Shown: positions 8,328 to 16,902, counted from the stretch's first letter. The stretch: 64,000 nucleotides of DNA from Pseudomonas sp. UBA1879 (GCF_002338065.1 NZ_DDHJ01000017.1:33381-97380); one strand, 5' to 3'. Notes: a model not told the origin generated them from the sequence alone. Numbers and translations: made by a program.

Positions 8328-8566
8328 TCCCCATACTCCGTTTTTATGCAAGCTATTCGAGAAAGTTGAGATCAACCAGCTTTCAATACTCGTGTCATTT
8401 TGACCTTGGTGACGGGCAGCGGCAGTCGCATTCAGGTGTGTCTTCTTCTGCCAGGAAGCTACCTCTGGCAGTCGGCACCAACCAGGCGCCACGCACGCCA
8501 TTGATGATTCCCGCAAAGCCCGGCAGTGAGCGTAGTATCTACTGTCCACACAGCAGGAGGTAGATC

Positions 8567-9073
8567 ATGTTCAGCCCGCAGGCTTCAGCTTGGGAAGCTT
8601 CCATCGTCGCGGCCATTACTGAAGAGCTCGATCAACTCAAATACCTGATCGAGGACAAGAGCGGCGCGACGGAGAAAAATGACATCCAAGCGCAGGTCAG
8701 CCGTTTGGGTGGCCTGACGGATCTCGCGCACAACGACGCAATCCCTTTCTCTGCGCCGACCAGGCTTCAGCTCCATGAGTTGAACGAGATGGCGATGGGG
8801 ATGGTTCGGAAAACGGTCGACTTCAGCCCGCCAACTGAGGAGTTTGTACAGAGCGTTGAGCGCGAGGCGGCACAGGGGCTTTTCGATGCGATTGCATTCA
8901 ACAGCCCCTACCTAGCTCAAGGTGAGACAAGCAAATACGCGATTGCCCTGTCGACGAACGCTTTCGACCTGATGCGCACGCACATCGGCGACCACCCTGA
9001 CTTCGAGATGATGGAGCGACTGGTGTTGGTACAGGATTACCGGGTGATGAAGCTGGCAGGGGACAACCGCTAG
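8567..9073 (+). CDS. Hypothetical helical protein, divergent from the HEPN gene
   Basis: A strong AGGAGGT precedes the ATG. The 168-residue product is not recognised; it is acidic, largely helical and has no signal peptide. Its start lies 240 bases from the HEPN start on the opposite strand. Because HEPN toxins usually have a neutralising partner, this protein is a possible one, but nothing in the sequence shows this. Its stop is 13 bases from the end of the convergent gene at 9087. Confidence 0.6.
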   Translation: MFSPQASAWEASIVAAITEELDQLKYLIEDKSGATEKNDIQAQVSRLGGLTDLAHNDAIPFSAPTRLQLHELNEMAMGMVRKTVDFSPPTEEFVQSVEREAAQGLFDAIAFNSPYLAQGETSKYAIALSTNAFDLMRTHIGDHPDFEMMERLVLVQDYRVMKLAGDNR

Positions 9074-9086
9074 AGAGCGCCCCCGC

Positions 9087-9596
9087 TCATGGGCGCGTCC
9101 AGCGCAATCGTGCGATCGCTTTGAATTGAGCGATCCCGACCGATCCTCTCTCGTTTCTTGCTTTCGAGCCTGGCCTTGTGAGTAATGTCTCTACAGCAGG
9201 TCGTTCTGCCTCATAGATCGCGAATGCATTGAGGTCGGAATCCAGAAGAATCAACTGAACAACATCGAACGGCTGCCTGAGGTCGATGGCGCCTACCCGG
9301 CCAGTGATCTTCTTCGGATTGTCTATCACGCGCCCTTTGATCTGCACGTGCACAGTCACTCCGTCCCTCATTTCTGTCGCGTCGTAGCCGGCTGTACGGG
9401 CTGCGTGTAGATCCATCCCCAGGATCGCAGCAGCTTCACACTCGGCGATCTCACCAGTGATGCCTAGCGGCTTTCCAGTCAGTTGCCGGTATCGGACAGC
9501 CAGTCGTTTGGCCTGCTCCACCAATTCAGATAGCTGAGCGCGCTCATCATCGAACGGCAACGTTGTGCAGGAGCTGGTCATCGTGAACTGCTCCAT
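9087..9596 (-). CDS. Putative PD-(D/E)XK-like nuclease-fold protein
   Basis: The 169-residue protein has GITGEIAECEAAAILG (45-60), then GYD72 and HVQIKGR (83-89). E49...D72...Q85-x-K87 fits the E...D...(E/Q)-x-K arrangement of restriction-endonuclease-like folds, and resembles uncharacterised DUF6998-type proteins. No methyltransferase or helicase gene is beside it. Met6 is an alternative start. The fold is inference from a few residues; the DNA substrate, if any, is unknown. Confidence 0.55.
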   Translation of the reverse strand: MEQFTMTSSCTTLPFDDERAQLSELVEQAKRLAVRYRQLTGKPLGITGEIAECEAAAILGMDLHAARTAGYDATEMRDGVTVHVQIKGRVIDNPKKITGRVGAIDLRQPFDVVQLILLDSDLNAFAIYEAERPAVETLLTRPGSKARNERGSVGIAQFKAIARLRWTRP

Positions 9597-9824
9597 GTTC
9601 TGTGACTACGTGTTTGGGTTCCTTGGTGGTCTGCACAGGGAGAATGCAGGAACAGGCGGAGGTGGCCGCAGCGCGGCAAGACAGTGCTCTTCCAGCCGAA
9701 TACTGCAGCTTTTTTCGGACAATGTCAGACAAAACGACCGTTCGTCGGGTGTTAGCTCTTTTTGGGGCTTTTTTTCACCTTGCCCCCTTAAAAAATTTTA
9801 AACGCGACGGAGTATATATATTTG

Positions 9825-9896
9825 AAGGCAAAGCAAAAGCAGCGTAGGTCTGAACACCTCTGCACGTTCAGGCACTCTACGGTTTTGCTTTGGCTT
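9825..9896. repeat. Long three-tier hairpin
   Basis: Three nested stems are visible: AAGGCAAAGCAAAA (9825-9838) with TTTTGCTTTGGCTT (9883-9896), one mismatch; CGTAG (9843-9847) with CTACG (9877-9881); and CTGAAC (9850-9855) with GTTCAG (9866-9871), closing a ten-base loop. It could be a structured RNA or a mobile intergenic repeat. Confidence 0.7.
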
Positions 9897-10035
9897 CTGG
9901 GCGTTTTGCTGTTGAGGGGTTTAGGGTCACCGAGCGAGATGAGGGTGATGCCTAGGGCCTGGGGGCAGAGGGAAATCGCTTTTCTTCGCAGCCTGCGGCT
10001 GCGCCTTTGGCTTTGATTACAAAGAAATGGGGAAT

Positions 10036-10062
10036 TAGTGGTTTTTTTTGATGAAACCACTA
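10036..10062. repeat. Nine-base-pair perfect inverted repeat
   Basis: TAGTGGTTT (10036-10044) and AAACCACTA (10054-10062) are perfect complements. T tracts sit in the loop and downstream near 10071. It could act as a terminator of unknown transcripts or an operator for the 10224 gene. Confidence 0.5.
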
Positions 10063-10223
10063 TATGTTGTGTTTTTTTTTGTGCTCCGTCGGGTTTGGAC
10101 GCGCTGTAAGTGCGAGATGACGTCAAAGCCAATGTTGGCCACGATTGTTCAAACTTCGCCTTGAATTTGTGGCGAATTGCCTTCATTCAGGTACAGACCC
10201 CCTAGACGAAAGAAGACCCACTG

Positions 10224-10733
10224 ATGGCTACCGACAAACGAGTGATACCTGGCTGTTTCGACGAGATGATGGAGGTCGACACGTATAAAGCTGAACACCG
10301 GCTAGGTGGTCAACCGAGCGTTGGGCGTGGCTACCCGCTCAATCCTGTTCTACGCGAAGACTTCATTAACACGCCAAACAATCACCGCGAGCCGTTGGAG
10401 GTGGAAGACTGGTGGGGGCTGCCTTACATCCAATCCACTACATGGGAGCAAGCGGAGGGGCAGCGCCGGCGTGTTCAAATGGAACATCGAGCCTTCGGTG
10501 GCGGTGTCATCGGCGAACTCAGCCACGAAGAGGTGGAGGCTCAGATTGATGCTCATCGGGTGAGTTTTTTTGAGCAGAATCCGGGAGGGACTAAATACAC
10601 TGTGCATTGCTTAGATGGCGGGGCCTGGGATCGCCCAACCCTTTGGGGCGTCTTTCCCACACTGGACGAGGCGATTGATTGCTGTGACCTAGGGCCGGCC
10701 TGGCGCAGAGCAAAGTTGAAAGCGCCCGTTTGA
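10224..10733 (+). CDS. Hypothetical protein
   Basis: The 169-residue product is not recognised. The ATG follows AGAAGA. The protein is hydrophilic with several Trp residues (EDWWGLPYIQSTTWEQ), a central helical segment (ELSHEEVEAQIDAH) and a C-terminal region LWGVFPTLDEAIDCC. No signal peptide or catalytic motif is seen. It stands alone between a structured non-coding stretch and the oxygenase gene that converges on it. Confidence 0.55.
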   Translation: MATDKRVIPGCFDEMMEVDTYKAEHRLGGQPSVGRGYPLNPVLREDFINTPNNHREPLEVEDWWGLPYIQSTTWEQAEGQRRRVQMEHRAFGGGVIGELSHEEVEAQIDAHRVSFFEQNPGGTKYTVHCLDGGAWDRPTLWGVFPTLDEAIDCCDLGPAWRRAKLKAPV

Positions 10734-10936
10734 GCCTAGGCGCCGGGCTCTTAGTCAACGGAGCGCCGTAAGCTGTCGTCTGCAGAGCCAGGATTCCGGC
10801 ATTTCTGCTAGTCATCGTTCATTCCTTCGACGCTCTGTCAGCTCTTCCGCTTGCAATGCCTGCATCCGAACAGCGAGGCAATCTGCGAACCGATGTAGCG
10901 AAGCGTTTCAACGCGTCAGCGGTACGCCACTGGCCT

Positions 10937-11977
10937 TCACGGAAAGAGCTTGTAGGGACTGTCCGGGTAGCGCTGCGCTGGATTGAGTTCGCGAGTATCC
11001 AGACCGTAGGTACGGAGCAACCATCGAGAGGTGCCGCCTGCCTCACCACCGACAACACCGCGCCCATGAAGCCCCAGCCGGTTGTTAACAATCAAGATGT
11101 CGCCAGGGGCGATGACTACGGCTGTTGAGCATGCCAGGCAAGCCTGCTCGAATCGCTTCGCCGCAGAAGTGGCAGCCGCTGAGTCATAGTCTGAATCGCT
11201 CGCGCTGTGGCTGTAACGAATCCAGTAGCCATCTCCTGCTTCGAACAGAAGCTGAATGCCTTCCATGGGGCGTGCAAGGGGACTTCTGTTGCCAAAAATC
11301 AGCTTCAGCCCAGAGGTGAACGTCTTTTGCGGACGAATCACGTATTGGGGCTTAACCAGTTCCTCTATGTCATCCTGAGACAACTGCCTCAGCACATCGC
11401 TTAGCGGCATAACGGTCGTTGCGGTTTGATCGGGATTGCGCAGACCGCTCAGGCAGACAAAATCGGGCGATGGAGCGATACGATCGTCCAGCTCATGTAC
11501 CTGCCCACGTACGGGGAAGTAAACCGCGTCGGTATGACCACGCATGCTGCCTTTGGACTTTTCGGCCATCTCGCCTTCGCCTGGGAACGGTACGAGATTG
11601 ACGAACAGATGCCCGTCATTTTCCGACCCGTAGGAAATCGTGTCGGAGTTGAGCGCTGCTAGGCAGGCAATAGCACAGGCTCGCGCGGCGACAGTGCTCT
11701 CGGCGTCAGGGACGGGTATGAAGGTGGTAGGGGTTTCTGGCAAGTCGCCGACCTCAAACGCTGATCGCAGGTGAATCAGGGGCATCGTCCAGGCACGTTG
11801 CTGAATGTCGTACAGACTTACACCGGCTTGAGCGAGCAATGCTTCGATCGCGGGGCGCAGGGTATCCCCCAAGGCGTCAGGGTGGTCAAGCGCTGAAAGG
11901 CATACGTCCAAGGTGGTTCCGCGCATCCATTCACTTACAGCCCTGTGAATGGCTCCTGAAAAATGAGCGTCGATCAA
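10937..11977 (-). CDS. Fe(II)/2-oxoglutarate oxygenase of the TauD / clavaminate synthase-like type
   Basis: The 346-residue protein carries H148-x-D150 (RGHTDAVYFP), a distal His at 304 (NNRLGLHGRG), and R318 (SRWLL) for the 2-oxoglutarate carboxylate. This is the ligand set of the TauD/CAS-like family, which includes amino-acid beta-hydroxylases such as AsnO and VioC. These enzymes couple 2-oxoglutarate decarboxylation to hydroxylation or desaturation. No peptide synthetase, transporter or other pathway gene is nearby, so the substrate is unknown. It is divergent from the 12067 gene across an 89-base AT-rich gap, so the two may share control. Confidence 0.8.
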   Translation of the reverse strand: MIDAHFSGAIHRAVSEWMRGTTLDVCLSALDHPDALGDTLRPAIEALLAQAGVSLYDIQQRAWTMPLIHLRSAFEVGDLPETPTTFIPVPDAESTVAARACAIACLAALNSDTISYGSENDGHLFVNLVPFPGEGEMAEKSKGSMRGHTDAVYFPVRGQVHELDDRIAPSPDFVCLSGLRNPDQTATTVMPLSDVLRQLSQDDIEELVKPQYVIRPQKTFTSGLKLIFGNRSPLARPMEGIQLLFEAGDGYWIRYSHSASDSDYDSAAATSAAKRFEQACLACSTAVVIAPGDILIVNNRLGLHGRGVVGGEAGGTSRWLLRTYGLDTRELNPAQRYPDSPYKLFP

Positions 11978-12066
11978 TTGTGTCCCTACGTGCTACGGTG
12001 ATATAAAGATGATATACGGCGCAGTATAGCGCACCATCGATTCAGCAACGAAAGCCGGATTCTAAC

Positions 12067-13152
12067 ATGAAGTGTAATGGCAATTTGACCTCCTCACCTT
12101 TGAGAGAATGGGCGGATTACCTTACGTGGGTGTCTAAAACAGGTGATTTTCAACTGGTAGCAGGTGAGCACCAATGCATCGTACCGCTGCCAGATGGTGA
12201 GCATCTGAGGGTGCATGCATCGACTCCTGACCTTCTCGCCAAGAAGGTCATGGCGGAGCTCACTTCCAATTTCGTCGCTGCGCCTCATATACCAGATTTA
12301 GAAAAATCTTTGTGTTTCGTGCCTGCCCAGGATGAGTCGCCCAAGGAGGTGTCTATGCCTAGTCATTACGAACCTGCTGTTCCGCGTGCCAGTGTAACTC
12401 CACGATCGGTACCGGCTAGCGGTACGAAAGACGTGCTGCAATCTATCGGTGTCTATGTGCCTGAGTCCATGCACGTAGCGCTGAAGGACGTAGCGGCGCG
12501 CCAAGGCAAGAAGTTTTCCGTGCTCGTGCGTGAAATGGTTGAAGACAGTTACGAGAAATTTGAAAGCGCCATTGAAGTCCAGAATCCAAGGAAGCTGCTC
12601 GACAGCTACGAGCGCAAGGTCGCCAGTTATTCCGGGAAGTCCTCTCAGTGGATGGCGCGTGTCGATCGCCCCTTCAGCCTAGAGCTTAAATTGACTGCGA
12701 AGGAATACGGTCGGTCAGCGTCTCAAATCGTAGGCGGGCTCTTGGCCGAAGCGCTGTCGCATCGCCCTGAAGCCGTGGAGGCACCTGCTGTTTCGCAGCA
12801 GGATATCCAGCAGGCTCAAGCCGCCATGCGCGCGATCGCGGGGCCAAAGGTAACCGCACTGGCTGACTTCATTGGGCTGTCAGGTAAGCGTCTCTTGGTC
12901 AATGAACTGCTCGCGGGTGTGGTGCGTGCTCCAAGCGTGCTGCTTGGCAAGATGGCCGACTTCCTCAGCCTGTCGCGAGACGTCGTTGCACAAGCCGTTA
13001 GATGTAATTTTCAGCAATTGCCGACACCGTCTTTCAGCGCCCCCAATGGCCAGCCGCGAGTGCTCACCGAGCCGGTGTCGTGGAGCGAGGCTGTGAGGGC
13101 GCTGAATTTGCCCGCTGACGAGGAAGCCATGCTTCTGGCATTAGAGGACTGA
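12067..13152 (+). CDS. Putative regulator with two ribbon-helix-helix-like segments, partner of the ImmA-UvrD fusion
   Basis: A 361-residue protein of no known family. Residues 126-165 (IGVYVPESMHVALK, then a helix-rich stretch) have the strand-helix-helix look of an RHH DNA-binding unit, and 196-230 (RPFSLELKLTAKEYGRSASQ) looks like a second. The N-terminal 100 residues and the C-terminal 120 residues are unassigned. One base separates its stop from the start of the 1103-residue fusion gene, so the two are translationally coupled. ImmA/IrrE peptidases usually act on a DNA-binding partner encoded next door; this protein is the obvious candidate substrate. That role is inference. Confidence 0.6.
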   Translation: MKCNGNLTSSPLREWADYLTWVSKTGDFQLVAGEHQCIVPLPDGEHLRVHASTPDLLAKKVMAELTSNFVAAPHIPDLEKSLCFVPAQDESPKEVSMPSHYEPAVPRASVTPRSVPASGTKDVLQSIGVYVPESMHVALKDVAARQGKKFSVLVREMVEDSYEKFESAIEVQNPRKLLDSYERKVASYSGKSSQWMARVDRPFSLELKLTAKEYGRSASQIVGGLLAEALSHRPEAVEAPAVSQQDIQQAQAAMRAIAGPKVTALADFIGLSGKRLLVNELLAGVVRAPSVLLGKMADFLSLSRDVVAQAVRCNFQQLPTPSFSAPNGQPRVLTEPVSWSEAVRALNLPADEEAMLLALED

Positions 13153-13153
13153 T

Positions 13154-16100
13154 ATGAATCCTTTCGACCGAGCGCGAATTCAAGCCAACAACACTCGGTC
13201 GACGTTGGTGGCCGCAAGTGGTCTGCTGCATCCGACCAGTGAAGAGTTACTGGCCGGCGTCGAAGAGGCGCTGGGTTTAATGGTTGAACCGGTATCACCC
13301 GGTTACTACGCTCTTGGCGGCGGCGATGCTTATATCCAGCGTGGCTACAGCACCATTCTGATCCGCAACGATGTCTCAGCCCAGGATCGGGCGTACCTTC
13401 TGGCTCATGAGCTTGGGCATTGGTATCTGGATCCGTCCTTGGCACCACCGGGCTCCACGCCGACACCTGCAAGAGTAAGTGACCTGGCAGGTTCGGCGGG
13501 TCAAGGGACGGCAGTTCTTGAGGGATATGGAGCGTGGGAACGCCAGGAGCTCCAAGCCAACGTATTCGCGCGTGAGTTGCTACTGCCTCGTTCGTTCGCC
13601 AGAGCCCTTTGGCACAATGGCTGGCGATCGCGCGCCATAGCAAACCACTTCTGCCTCCCCCTGGAACTCGTTCGCCAGCAGTTGGCAGATGCATTGCTGC
13701 TGCCCGATGTCCCTGCACTTCCCTTGGCTCCGGCGCATCCTCCCAGTGATGCGCAACGTCTTGCCGCCCAAGCGCCTGAGCGGTATGTCAATGTCGTAGC
13801 GGGGCCTGGCACAGGGAAGACGACAACCCTCGTGCACAGGGTCGCTCACCTGATCGGCAGTGGTGTGCCTGCCAGCCGAATCTTGGTCATGACGTTCACC
13901 AATCGAGCAGCCCAAGAGCTTGTTGAACGGCTAACTGCTGGGAGCGTGCCGAATGCTGCACAGATCTGGGCGGGGACGTTTCACTCATTCGGGCTTGAAA
14001 TCCTTCGCAAGCACCATTACCTGTTCAACCTCACGCCTCAGATCAAAATCGCTGATCTCTTGCAGCAGGTTCGGTTGTTGGCCGGCGAGCTGCCCAATCT
14101 GCGCCTGAATTACTTCTTCAGGCTCCGTAACCCCTACGATTGGTTGCCTGACGTACTTAAGATCATCCACCGGCTGAAGGAGGAGCTGATCTTCCCAGAT
14201 CAATACGCGGCGATCGTACAGGCGTTGCCCGCCGTCGAAGAGGATGTCGCTCGCGAGCGCAGTGACATCGTCACCCTCTATCGGGCGTATGAGGCTGTGT
14301 TACGTCGAGACGGCTGGGTAGACCAGCCGGATCTGTTGGTGCGTCCGACGCTCATGGCACGTGATGATCGGCCCTCTTTGGCACCCTATCTGGAGCAATT
14401 CGACCACGTGTTGGTGGATGAGTACCAGGACGTCAACCACGTCATGGTCGAGTTCGTGAAGCGGATTGGCCCCTCCCAGCGCAACCTTTGGGTGGTCGGC
14501 GACATTCGCCAGGCTATTCACCATTGGCGGGGCGCGTCGATCCAGAGCCTGCTCAAATTCGATGAGGCTTACTCCACTCGACGTGATGGAGCATCCCTGC
14601 AGCGCTACACGCTGGACATCAACCGGCGCTCGTCTCCCGAGATCTTGCGCCTTGTCCAGAAGGCAGGCACGACTCACGTCCTTCAGCCCATCCAGCCGTT
14701 GGATCAGGTTTTTCCTTCTCAGGCAGCGAACGGGCTTCTGCCAACTTTAGTGCCTACCTCGTCGAAACCCGAACAGCACCGCATGGTCGCGGCCCAGGTC
14801 GAACAGGCCCGAAGCGCCGGGTACCGATATGGCAGCCAAGGCGTTATCAGCGCCACGAACGTCCAGGTTGATGAGTTGGCGCAGGCGCTTGAGCAAGCGG
14901 GGATTCCCGTTCTGCATGTCGGCGATTTGAGCCAGCGTGTGGAGGTCAAGGAGTTCATGTGCCTGATGCAGCTCTTGGCTCGACGAAGCCCCAGTGCGCT
15001 GCTGGGACTTCAAGGACAACCTGATTTCACCCTGCCTATCGCCGATATCAACCTGCTGATGGAGCTTTCCAAGCAAGGGTTTGAGCATCAGCGTGGCCGA
15101 TGGCTGCGAACCTCTGTCCCAATCCCAGGGCTTTCTCCTAGAGGGCAGCAAGTCGTCGGGGCACTGCGCAGTCTCCTGCAAGGTAACTCCCGTAGCTCGC
15201 GTCCATGGGCGTTCGTCTGCGATCTTCTGTTCGAGCAAGGCTATGGCATGGGCTCGCTTTCTGATCATTCTGTGGCGGCCCAGATTCGGCGCCTTGCCGT
15301 CTGGCAGTTTCTCTATGGCGTGCGTAATACCGATGGCGTCGGCAGCCAGGCCACCTTGTCGAAATACCTGATTCGGGAAGACTTCAAGCGCTACATTGGA
15401 CAGCGTTCCGCAGAGCGCGTGTTGCCACCAGAGGCTGCAGCTATCGATGCGGTCAGGGTCATGACGGTTCATGGCAGCAAAGGACTTGAGTTCGATGTCG
15501 TGCACCTAGCCAACGTTGAGCTATCGCGCTATGGCGCGGAGCCCCCGGCTTGGTCATACGAGCGCCAAGGGCTTTTGCTTCCCCCGGAGGCTCTCAATAG
15601 CACGCCGCAAATGCGGTCTGAAGGCGAAGCGATCGAGCGCAACAACCTGCTGTATGTCGGCCTATCCCGCGCGAAGAGTCGGCTCCAGGTGTATTGCGGG
15701 GTGGATGACTCAACCGTGCCTCTTCCGCTGCGTGATCCGGCTGTTATTGCGCAATATGCTGGGGCGCGTGTGCCAGCGATCTCGGTACCGGCACCGCGTC
15801 ACCGACCTCTGGTTACGCCTGCCAGCATTAGCTATGCCGCCCTGGATGGCTTCATGACCTGTCCGCTCCAGTACTACTACGGCCATGAGCTCAACTTCCC
15901 GGCTGAGCAGGAGATGGATGTCTCCATTCGTGCCAGGAAATCCGTGCTCGTAGGACTTGAATACTTCTACCGGGATGGCATGGCGTCCGATCAGGCGTTT
16001 TTGCGGGCATGGCAAGAGAAGTCACTGCCTACTTACGAAGAGGACAGAACGCTGTCTGAGGACGCCTGGGACGCATTCGGTCGCGGAACGGCGCTACTGC

Positions 16101-16465
16101 CAAGCGTGGTGCAGTACGTTCCTGAAAGCACCTCAAGTGTGAACGGCCAGGTCATCACCATGCCGTGGATGTTGCGCGACGCGGAGGGAGGGCTGATCTG
16201 GTTGCGCACTGGTATGAGCCTGGATCAGGTTGCTAAAAACGTGCGGCCTATCATGGAGACTTTGGGTGGAAGTGGATGCCAACGTATGGCTTTGCATTCA
16301 TTGAGCAGTGGTCGCACTGAGTCCTGCATACCGTCGGCCAGAGCTTCCAATACTAGCCTCTACAAAGCGGTGTCGGCGCTCAGGGCCAGCGACCGCACAG
16401 CCCGTAAGGGGAAGCACTGTAATCGCTGTGCGTACACGACGATTTGTGCTCAAAGGCCGGCTTGA
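13154..16465 (+). CDS. ImmA/IrrE metallopeptidase - UvrD-type helicase - four-Cys domain fusion
   Basis: The 1103-residue protein joins three modules. Residues 1-180 are an ImmA/IrrE zinc peptidase with H85-E-L-G-H89 and the downstream ELQANVFARELLLP (132-145) that supplies a third ligand. Residues 200-880 are a superfamily 1 UvrD/Rep helicase with Walker A AGPGTGKTT (216-224), D422-E-Y-Q, and MTVHGSKGLEFD from 770. The C-terminus has C903 (CPLQYYY) plus C1089, C1092 and C1098 (CNRCAYTTIC), the four-Cys iron-sulphur pattern of Cas4/AddB-type nucleases. The expected D...ExK residues between them are not evident. It probably senses or responds to DNA damage or invading DNA; the function is inference. 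Confidence 0.85.
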   Translation: MNPFDRARIQANNTRSTLVAASGLLHPTSEELLAGVEEALGLMVEPVSPGYYALGGGDAYIQRGYSTILIRNDVSAQDRAYLLAHELGHWYLDPSLAPPGSTPTPARVSDLAGSAGQGTAVLEGYGAWERQELQANVFARELLLPRSFARALWHNGWRSRAIANHFCLPLELVRQQLADALLLPDVPALPLAPAHPPSDAQRLAAQAPERYVNVVAGPGTGKTTTLVHRVAHLIGSGVPASRILVMTFTNRAAQELVERLTAGSVPNAAQIWAGTFHSFGLEILRKHHYLFNLTPQIKIADLLQQVRLLAGELPNLRLNYFFRLRNPYDWLPDVLKIIHRLKEELIFPDQYAAIVQALPAVEEDVARERSDIVTLYRAYEAVLRRDGWVDQPDLLVRPTLMARDDRPSLAPYLEQFDHVLVDEYQDVNHVMVEFVKRIGPSQRNLWVVGDIRQAIHHWRGASIQSLLKFDEAYSTRRDGASLQRYTLDINRRSSPEILRLVQKAGTTHVLQPIQPLDQVFPSQAANGLLPTLVPTSSKPEQHRMVAAQVEQARSAGYRYGSQGVISATNVQVDELAQALEQAGIPVLHVGDLSQRVEVKEFMCLMQLLARRSPSALLGLQGQPDFTLPIADINLLMELSKQGFEHQRGRWLRTSVPIPGLSPRGQQVVGALRSLLQGNSRSSRPWAFVCDLLFEQGYGMGSLSDHSVAAQIRRLAVWQFLYGVRNTDGVGSQATLSKYLIREDFKRYIGQRSAERVLPPEAAAIDAVRVMTVHGSKGLEFDVVHLANVELSRYGAEPPAWSYERQGLLLPPEALNSTPQMRSEGEAIERNNLLYVGLSRAKSRLQVYCGVDDSTVPLPLRDPAVIAQYAGARVPAISVPAPRHRPLVTPASISYAALDGFMTCPLQYYYGHELNFPAEQEMDVSIRARKSVLVGLEYFYRDGMASDQAFLRAWQEKSLPTYEEDRTLSEDAWDAFGRGTALLPSVVQYVPESTSSVNGQVITMPWMLRDAEGGLIWLRTGMSLDQVAKNVRPIMETLGGSGCQRMALHSLSSGRTESCIPSARASNTSLYKAVSALRASDRTARKGKHCNRCAYTTICAQRPA

Positions 16466-16481
16466 GGAGCGTTTCAGGTTT

Positions 16482-16537
16482 TTGGTTTCTTGGTTTCTTG
16501 GTTTCTTGGTTTCTTGGTTTCTTGGTTTCTTGGCTTC
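16482..16537. repeat. Tandem octamer repeat TTGGTTTC
   Basis: Six perfect copies of TTGGTTTC run head to tail from 16482 to 16529, followed by one copy with a single change (TTGGCTTC, 16530-16537). The array starts 17 bases after the stop codon of the helicase fusion gene, so changes in copy number should not alter that protein. It could affect the mRNA 3' end. Confidence 0.95.
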
Positions 16538-16618
16538 GCGGGGCGCAGGAGCGGCAGCTATCAGTGCGTTTTTATGCGCCAGGGTAAAAAGTCAGTGAAG
16601 TCTTTTTAGGGTGGGGAC

Positions 16619-16828
16619 ATGCTGATTGAGCTCGATTTGAACCATAAAGACGCAGAAGCGCTTTTGCGCCACTGCGCGCAGTACCAGCAAGACTCCGGGG
16701 ATTTTCGGGAGGATGCCAAGCTTCGGGACGGACTTGAGGCACTTGCAGACGCAATCCACGAGTCGATGAGGGCGGGGAAAGCGCAGAGGGTAAAAAATCT
16801 TTGCTATGAGGGTGATCGTGCCCGCTGA
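16619..16828 (+). CDS. Small conserved hypothetical protein, paralogue of the 924 gene
   Basis: The 69-residue protein begins MLIELDLNHKDAEALLRHC and shares with the product of 924-1085 the N-terminal strand, the DAEALLRHC helix and the RED-x-x-L-x-x-x-L-E-x-L-A pattern. It has a longer basic tail. GGGTGGGG lies just before the ATG. The function is unknown. It sits downstream of the helicase fusion with the octamer array between them, so co-transcription is possible. Confidence 0.6.
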   Translation: MLIELDLNHKDAEALLRHCAQYQQDSGDFREDAKLRDGLEALADAIHESMRAGKAQRVKNLCYEGDRAR

Positions 16829-16902
16829 CGACAGGCAGGCACAATCACGAATAGTTGGGAGTTCAGCACGTTTCCACCGTGCGCCTTTCAGTTCCTTGCC
16901 GG

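Larger units (their letters stand above)
9597..10223. other. Non-coding, T-tract-rich gap with strong secondary structure
   Basis: No convincing gene lies in these 627 bases; open frames here have biased, low-complexity composition. The stretch holds long T tracts (near 9771, 10041 and 10071), a three-tier hairpin at 9825-9896, the short dyad GCAGCC-TGC-GGCTGC near 9987-10001, and an inverted repeat at 10036-10062. It separates the nuclease-like gene from the 10224 gene. Confidence 0.6.

Noticed and set aside
9788..10186. 132-codon minus-strand frame in the non-coding gap
   Set aside because: Composition is low-complexity and basic, it crosses two strong hairpins, and no start signal is visible.
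16308..16598. Frame reading the octamer array as a repeated FLVSWFLG-type membrane peptide
   Set aside because: It overlaps the end of the helicase fusion in another frame, and the apparent peptide repeat is a by-product of the DNA repeat.
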